From the NCBI GenBank assembly GCA_900767675.1, contig CAAFZX010000005.1:1-60633 (forward strand): a stretch of 60,633 nucleotides of DNA. Direction: 5' to 3'. Shown here piece after piece: positions 56,834 to 60,633 of the stretch; the stretch's first letter is position 1, and each line of letters opens with the position of its first letter. The notes below the pieces were generated by a model, which was given only the letters and a program-made list of their open reading frames with translations, did no database searches and was not told the origin of the DNA. A program made the position numbers and the translations under genes. The stretch is from an uncultured Collinsella sp. GTDB lineage: Bacteria > Actinomycetota > Coriobacteriia > Coriobacteriales > Coriobacteriaceae.

Positions 56834-57634
56834 CTAAACAAGTTGCAGATTGACAACGAGAACCACTGTCACCAGTAGCGCTATAGCCGCCGCGGCCAGC
56901 GCATCGACGCGGCCAAACATAAGCGCATGCAGCCGCGTACGCCCCTGCTCGCCATGATAGCAACGGGCATCCATGGCGGCAGACAACGTTTCGGCATGAC
57001 GGAACACACCCGTGAACAGCGGAATCGCCACACTGCCGAGCATACGAACGCCGCCGAGCGGGCCTCCCGTCACGCGCGCACCGCGGCTCGCCTGCGCATC
57101 GGCCGTCTGCTTCATCTCGGTGGCAAACTGCGGCATAAAGCGCAGCGCGATACCCATAATCATGCCGAGCTCGTGTGCAGGAAGTCCCACACGCGCAAAC
57201 GGTGCGAGCAGACGCTCAAAGCCCGCGGTGAGGTCGAGCGTGGGCGTGGTGAGCGTAATGGCGCTCATGCCGGCCATCATCAAGCTCAGGCGGCACGCCA
57301 TAAAGGCGGCGGAATGCAGCGAGCCCTCGCTTATCTGCAAAAAGCCAAGCTGCCACAGAATGCGCCCGCTCTGGTCGGAAAACAGGTTGAGCACTGCGAC
57401 CACCACGACAATTGCCAGCAGCGGCGCCATCGATGACAGGACGCGACGAGCCGGCACCCGGGACACGGCATAGATCAGCACAACGAAAATTGCGACCGGT
57501 GCCAGTCCGCGGAAGCCACTGACCGTGAGCGTCATGATCAGAAACACAAAGCCCAAGAGCAACTTGGTTCGCGGGTCCAGGCGGTGGATTGCACTATCGC
57601 CGGGATAGTAGCTGCCAAACGAAAACGCCTCCAT
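56834..57634 (-). CDS. ecfT: ECF transporter transmembrane protein EcfT
   Basis: EcfT (266 aa) links the substrate-binding S component to the ATPases in energy-coupling-factor vitamin importers. It has about five membrane segments and the two coupling-helix motifs with Ala-Arg-Gly-type signatures: QASRGARV near residue 190 and MDARCYHG near 230. Its ATG overlaps the ecfA stop codon (TAATG). The order S-A-T under an FMN riboswitch points to riboflavin, though the module may serve other S components as well. Confidence 0.94.
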   Translation of the reverse strand: MEAFSFGSYYPGDSAIHRLDPRTKLLLGFVFLIMTLTVSGFRGLAPVAIFVVLIYAVSRVPARRVLSSMAPLLAIVVVVAVLNLFSDQSGRILWQLGFLQISEGSLHSAAFMACRLSLMMAGMSAITLTTPTLDLTAGFERLLAPFARVGLPAHELGMIMGIALRFMPQFATEMKQTADAQASRGARVTGGPLGGVRMLGSVAIPLFTGVFRHAETLSAAMDARCYHGEQGRTRLHALMFGRVDALAAAAIALLVTVVLVVNLQLV

Positions 57635-59538
57635 TAGCAGCCCTCCTCTCGCGCGACCGTCTTGGATTTAGCAATGTCCGCGACGTTAGAAGGACCGTCT
57701 GAGCGACCGATCAGCAAATCTGTCAGCTCGTCGGCCAGCGACTCAACCGTATAGAGCCCGCCGCAACGCAGCGGCACGCCCGCTTCCGCGAGCGCCAACG
57801 CCATGCGCTGGGCGGCGGGAACGCCCAAGCCGATCGACTTGAGCTCATCGGCATGTGCAAACACCTGCGCGGGGGTTCCCTCGGCAAACACCGCACCTTC
57901 GTTCATCACGACGATGCGGTCGCAGCAGTTGGCCAGGTCATCCATACTGTGTGAGACCATGACGACGGTCAGGCCATCGCGGTGAAGTCGATCGATGAGC
58001 CCCAGGAAATCACTGCGCGCCGCCGGATCGAGTCCCGCCATGGGCTCATCGAGCACCAGGACTTCGGGCTCCATGGCGAGCACGCCGGCGAATGCCACGC
58101 GCCGTTGCTGCCCGCCCGAAAGTTCAAAGGGGCTCTTGTCGCCCACCGTGGCCAGGTCGAGGCCTACGCGCGCGAGCGATGACGCAACGCGGCGGGCAAC
58201 CTCGGCCTGTGACAAGCCAAGGTTATGCGGACCAAATGCCACGTCCTGTGCCACGGTCTCGGCAAACAGCTGACGCTCTGGATACTGAAACACCACGCCG
58301 ACCTTTGCCTTAACCGCGGCGGCATCTTTCTTGTTTACCAGGTCGAGCCCCAGCGCATAAACAGAACCCTCCTGGGGACGAATCAAGCCGTTGAGATGCT
58401 GAACCAGCGTCGACTTACCCGAACCGGTATGGCCCGCAAGGCCCAGGAACTCGCCACGACGCACCGTTAGCGACACATTGCGCAACGCCCAGGGGCTGCT
58501 AGGGTCGTTGCCCCAGAGGGCCTGCTTGTTCGATGCGCCCTCGGCGGCTGAACGCTTGTGCCAACGGCGACGCTCGCGGGCGCTCAGCGAATAGCTATAC
58601 GAAAGGTGCGAAATCTCGATGACGGGCTCTGACGCGTTGTCCTCATTGTCTGCCGGAACAGCGCCGTCAGCGATTTCCGACTGGGATGCGGAAGACTGCC
58701 CCGCGGTGCCCGCCTCACTTCGCTCGGTATAGGCCTGCGCAACCTCGGCAACCATATCCGCCTCGCGCACCTGCGCGTGAACGGGCACGCCCTTCGCACG
58801 AAGCGCCCTGCCAAGACAGCACGATGCCGGCATATCCAGGTTCAGCCGCGCGAGTTCGTCCGCCTGCGTCAAGATTTCATCGGGCGTGCCCAACATGGCA
58901 ACGCGCCCCGCCCGAAACACCGCGACTCGATCGGCCTCGGCGGCCTCTTCCATAAAGTGCGTAATCATCACGATGGTCATGCCGCGTTCGTGTAGCGCGT
59001 GACAGGCCTTCATAAGGCCCTTGCGCCCGCGCGGATCGAGCATCGAGGACGCCTCGTCCAAAATGAGCACGCGCGGCTCCATGGCGAGCACGCCGGCAAG
59101 CGCCACGCGCTGCTTTTGTCCGCCCGAGAGAGCGTGGGTCTCGTGGCGCTCAAAGCCCACCAGACCCACGGCCTTCAGCGCCTCGCGCACGCGCTGCGCG
59201 ATCTGGGCCGATTCGACCCCTAAGTTCTCGGGACCAAACGCAACATCGTCCTCGACAAGCGTCGCCACAAGCTGGTCGTCGGGATTCTGGAACACCATGC
59301 CCGCAGTCGAGCGGATATCGTAGACCAGCTCGGGATCGGACGCGTCCATGCCGTTGACACACACCGTTCCCGCATCGGGCTGCAGCAGCGCGTTCAAATG
59401 CTTGGCAAACGTCGACTTGCCCGACCCATTGCCGCCGAGGATGCAGAAAAACTCCCCCTCCTCGATGTTCAGATCGATGCCATCGAGCGCCGGTGCAACA
59501 CCGTCATAGCTAAAGGAAACGCCCCGACACTCAATCAT
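57634..59538 (-). CDS. ecfA: Fused EcfA1-EcfA2 ATPase of an ECF transporter
   Basis: Two complete ABC ATPase domains lie in one 634-residue chain. Domain 1 (about 1-240) has GGNGSGKSTFAKHLN, NPDDQLVATLVEDDVAFGPE and LSGGQKQRVALAG. Domain 2 (about 310-580) has GHTGSGKSTLVQHLN, YPERQLFAETVAQDVAFGPH and LSGGQQRRVAFAG. The Q-loop NPDDQ and YPERQ forms match EcfA1 and EcfA2 respectively, which are usually separate genes. Walker B in domain 1 reads LDEASSMLDP. The linker (240-310) is charged and of low complexity. It overlaps ribU by 4 bases. Confidence 0.95.
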   Translation of the reverse strand: MIECRGVSFSYDGVAPALDGIDLNIEEGEFFCILGGNGSGKSTFAKHLNALLQPDAGTVCVNGMDASDPELVYDIRSTAGMVFQNPDDQLVATLVEDDVAFGPENLGVESAQIAQRVREALKAVGLVGFERHETHALSGGQKQRVALAGVLAMEPRVLILDEASSMLDPRGRKGLMKACHALHERGMTIVMITHFMEEAAEADRVAVFRAGRVAMLGTPDEILTQADELARLNLDMPASCCLGRALRAKGVPVHAQVREADMVAEVAQAYTERSEAGTAGQSSASQSEIADGAVPADNEDNASEPVIEISHLSYSYSLSARERRRWHKRSAAEGASNKQALWGNDPSSPWALRNVSLTVRRGEFLGLAGHTGSGKSTLVQHLNGLIRPQEGSVYALGLDLVNKKDAAAVKAKVGVVFQYPERQLFAETVAQDVAFGPHNLGLSQAEVARRVASSLARVGLDLATVGDKSPFELSGGQQRRVAFAGVLAMEPEVLVLDEPMAGLDPAARSDFLGLIDRLHRDGLTVVMVSHSMDDLANCCDRIVVMNEGAVFAEGTPAQVFAHADELKSIGLGVPAAQRMALALAEAGVPLRCGGLYTVESLADELTDLLIGRSDGPSNVADIAKSKTVAREEGC

Positions 59539-60125
59539 GCGCGACCTTTGACCTGGTCCTTCTTGGGCGTGATGAGATTAGAGACCGCCTTGTACACTGC
59601 AAGCGTCAATACCGAGTTAAGCACGGTCTTGATAAGGTTGAACGGCAGAACAGCAGGAAGCATGAGTGGCAAAATCACATCGGCCGAGCCATACCAGAAC
59701 CAAACGCCGATGGTCAGGTTCGCGACCATGGACAGCGCCGTAGCGGCAATGACGCCGAGCATCAGGCCAATCACGGCACCCTTATAGGTATGCATCTTCT
59801 GGTAGACGATAGCCGCAGGCAGAATATAGCCCAGCGTGGCAACCAAGTTCATAAGCGCACCGACCCAATCGCCCGTGGTAAGCGCATGGATAACGATCGC
59901 CATAGCGGCAACAGCGGTGCCGGCACCAGGGCCATACGCAAATCCACACACCATCGCCGGCACCAGCGACGGGTCGTAGGTCAAAAACGGCGCCGAAGGA
60001 AGGATGGGCAGCTGCACATACATAAACAGTGCTCCCAAGGCGCACATCAACGCCATGGTAACGAGCTGTTTGGTGCTCCACCTATTCGTGTTCTCAAAAT
60101 GGATATGCTGCGACTGTTCAGACAT
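59535..60125 (-). CDS. ribU: ECF transporter riboflavin S component
   Basis: This 196-residue, six-segment membrane protein binds riboflavin for import. The segment QLPILPSAPFLTYDPSLVPAMV followed by CGFAYGPGAG is the RibU signature. The true start is at 60125, behind AGGTGATC; an in-frame ATG at 60146 lies inside the riboswitch stem and is not used. The FMN riboswitch immediately upstream confirms the substrate class. It leads the operon ribU-ecfA-ecfT and probably the two flavin-binding genes. Confidence 0.94.
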   Translation of the reverse strand: MSEQSQHIHFENTNRWSTKQLVTMALMCALGALFMYVQLPILPSAPFLTYDPSLVPAMVCGFAYGPGAGTAVAAMAIVIHALTTGDWVGALMNLVATLGYILPAAIVYQKMHTYKGAVIGLMLGVIAATALSMVANLTIGVWFWYGSADVILPLMLPAVLPFNLIKTVLNSVLTLAVYKAVSNLITPKKDQVKGRA

Positions 60126-60137
60126 AAGATCACCTGC

Positions 60138-60317
60138 CTCTTTCATCCGGACTCTAACCGTTGGTACTGGGATCTCACCAGTTCAGCCGGCATGCGAACC
60201 AACGCACGCACGGGTCGCGGACTCATCGGCTCGGTCACAGGCGTCTCGCCTGCGCCACGGCGTCCCTTTGACACCGCCCGATTTACCGCCAGTGGGGAAT
60301 TTCACCCCGCCCTGAAA
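60138..60317 (-). promoter_or_regulatory. FMN riboswitch (RFN element)
   Basis: The minus strand shows the full RFN pattern: TCAGGGCGGGGTGAAATTCC at the 5' side, CCCACTGGCGGTAAA, a variable hairpin with GCAGGCGAGACGCCTG, AGTCCGCGACCC, CTGGTGAGATCCCAG and the 3' end GTTAGAGTCCGGATGAAAGAGG. The 3' end is 12 bases from the ribU start codon and next to its ribosome-binding site, with no terminator between. FMN therefore most likely blocks translation initiation. Confidence 0.96.
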
Positions 60318-60572
60318 CAGCAATTGCAAGTGTAGCACGGGCAGGTTTTCGCGCAAGTATGCCAAGGGTAATTTATGGCGGGGACCAGTTGCCGCAACAA
60401 CCACATTCCCCACCCATCCCAAAGTAACGCGCCTTTCGCGGCAAAGCCGCGAAACAGCGACCGGGACACGTATCCCCATCAGCCACGATCTCCGCCCACG
60501 CCGACCTCAAGGCCGTAAACGCAGGGGATCCGGGGGCGTGACGGGGTTTCTCTCCGGAACATTCCGCAGGAC
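60318..60572. other. Non-coding region upstream of the flavin operon
   Basis: This stretch must hold the flavin-operon promoter, but I see no convincing -35/-10 pair. A hairpin GTTTCGCGGC...GCCGCGAAA-type dyad (TTTCGCGGCaaAGCCGCGAAA, 60435-60456) is present. The short reading frames here have no ribosome-binding site and atypical composition. Confidence 0.5.
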
Positions 60573-60617
60573 GCAAAGAGGCTCCGCAGCGCGAAGCGCG
60601 ATGCGGAGCCTCTTTGC
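60573..60617. terminator. Large bidirectional terminator at the right edge
   Basis: A 16-bp perfect stem, GCAAAGAGGCTCCGCA with its complement, has an inner GCGC-GAA-GCGC hairpin. Both ends can supply U-rich flanks only weakly, but its strength and place suggest it ends a gene beyond the window. Confidence 0.75.
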
Positions 60618-60633
60618 ATGTCCGAGGACGTTC

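Noticed and set aside
60373..60576. A 67-codon minus-strand frame at the right edge
   Set aside because: No ribosome-binding site, unusual composition, and overlap with the terminator.

Overview
The window reads as ordinary chromosomal DNA of a high-GC actinomycetota of the class Coriobacteriia, most likely a Collinsella or close relative. This is an inference from gene content, base composition and several lineage-type fusions (FeoA-FeoB, LysRS with a C-terminal tRNA-binding domain, EcfA1-EcfA2 in one chain); no rRNA is present to confirm it. About 56 protein genes and seven tRNA genes are supported. There is no CRISPR array, transposase, integrase or phage gene.

Layout. 1-4000 (minus strand): start of a possible MFS transporter, FeoA-FeoB iron transporter, an unknown small protein, an alpha/beta hydrolase. 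4000-16400 (plus strand): stand-alone PTS IIA, an acyltransferase-3/SGNH surface-modification enzyme, AsnS, a WYL regulator, a lipoprotein-permease-ATPase ABC importer of the TrpXYZ/CprABC type, an MscS channel, and a two-gene unit joining a cytosolic Bmp/PnrA-like receptor to a metallophosphoesterase. 16500-20980 (minus): translation block tRNA-Tyr, tRNA-Thr, tRNA-Met, tuf, rpmG, tRNA-Trp, secE, nusG, rplK, rplA. 20900-21900: repeat-rich intergenic hub with tRNA-Thr(TGT). 21900-27430 (minus): disA-ispD-ispF-cysS-rlmB-yacP, the same order as in Bacillus. 27580-30290 (plus): Mn2+ riboswitch with mntP, then a HipBA toxin-antitoxin pair with a palindromic operator. 30400-49900 (minus): pepD, clpC, a DUF2798 protein, a ThrE-type exporter, lysS, greA, tatA, tRNA-Pro, veg-ispE, murI-rph-rdgB-dtd, a HAD hydrolase, murE, asnB. 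50060-50700: tRNA-Val with integration-scar-like duplications and an AT-rich island. 50700-55760 (minus): argCJBD behind two ARG boxes. 55800-60320 (minus): FMN-riboswitch operon ribU-ecfA-ecfT followed by two FMN split-barrel proteins.

How genes work together. The flavin operon couples riboflavin import with two predicted flavin-binding proteins. disA-ispD-ispF joins c-di-AMP synthesis to isoprenoid synthesis, and ispE sits separately with veg. murI and murE supply the wall.

The most unusual content is non-coding: (i) a dispersed hairpin repeat with a GGGAC[AG]GG loop, six copies of which overlap or abut the stop codon of the gene before them; (ii) two related long hairpins downstream of cysS and lysS sharing an internal GCATGACC/GGTCTATGC stem, a candidate structured RNA; (iii) a 0.7-kb hub of nested palindromes; (iv) repeated tRNA-end scars at tRNA-Val and an anticodon-arm copy near tRNA-Thr. 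The most unusual protein unit is the cytosolic Bmp-like receptor plus phosphoesterase pair.
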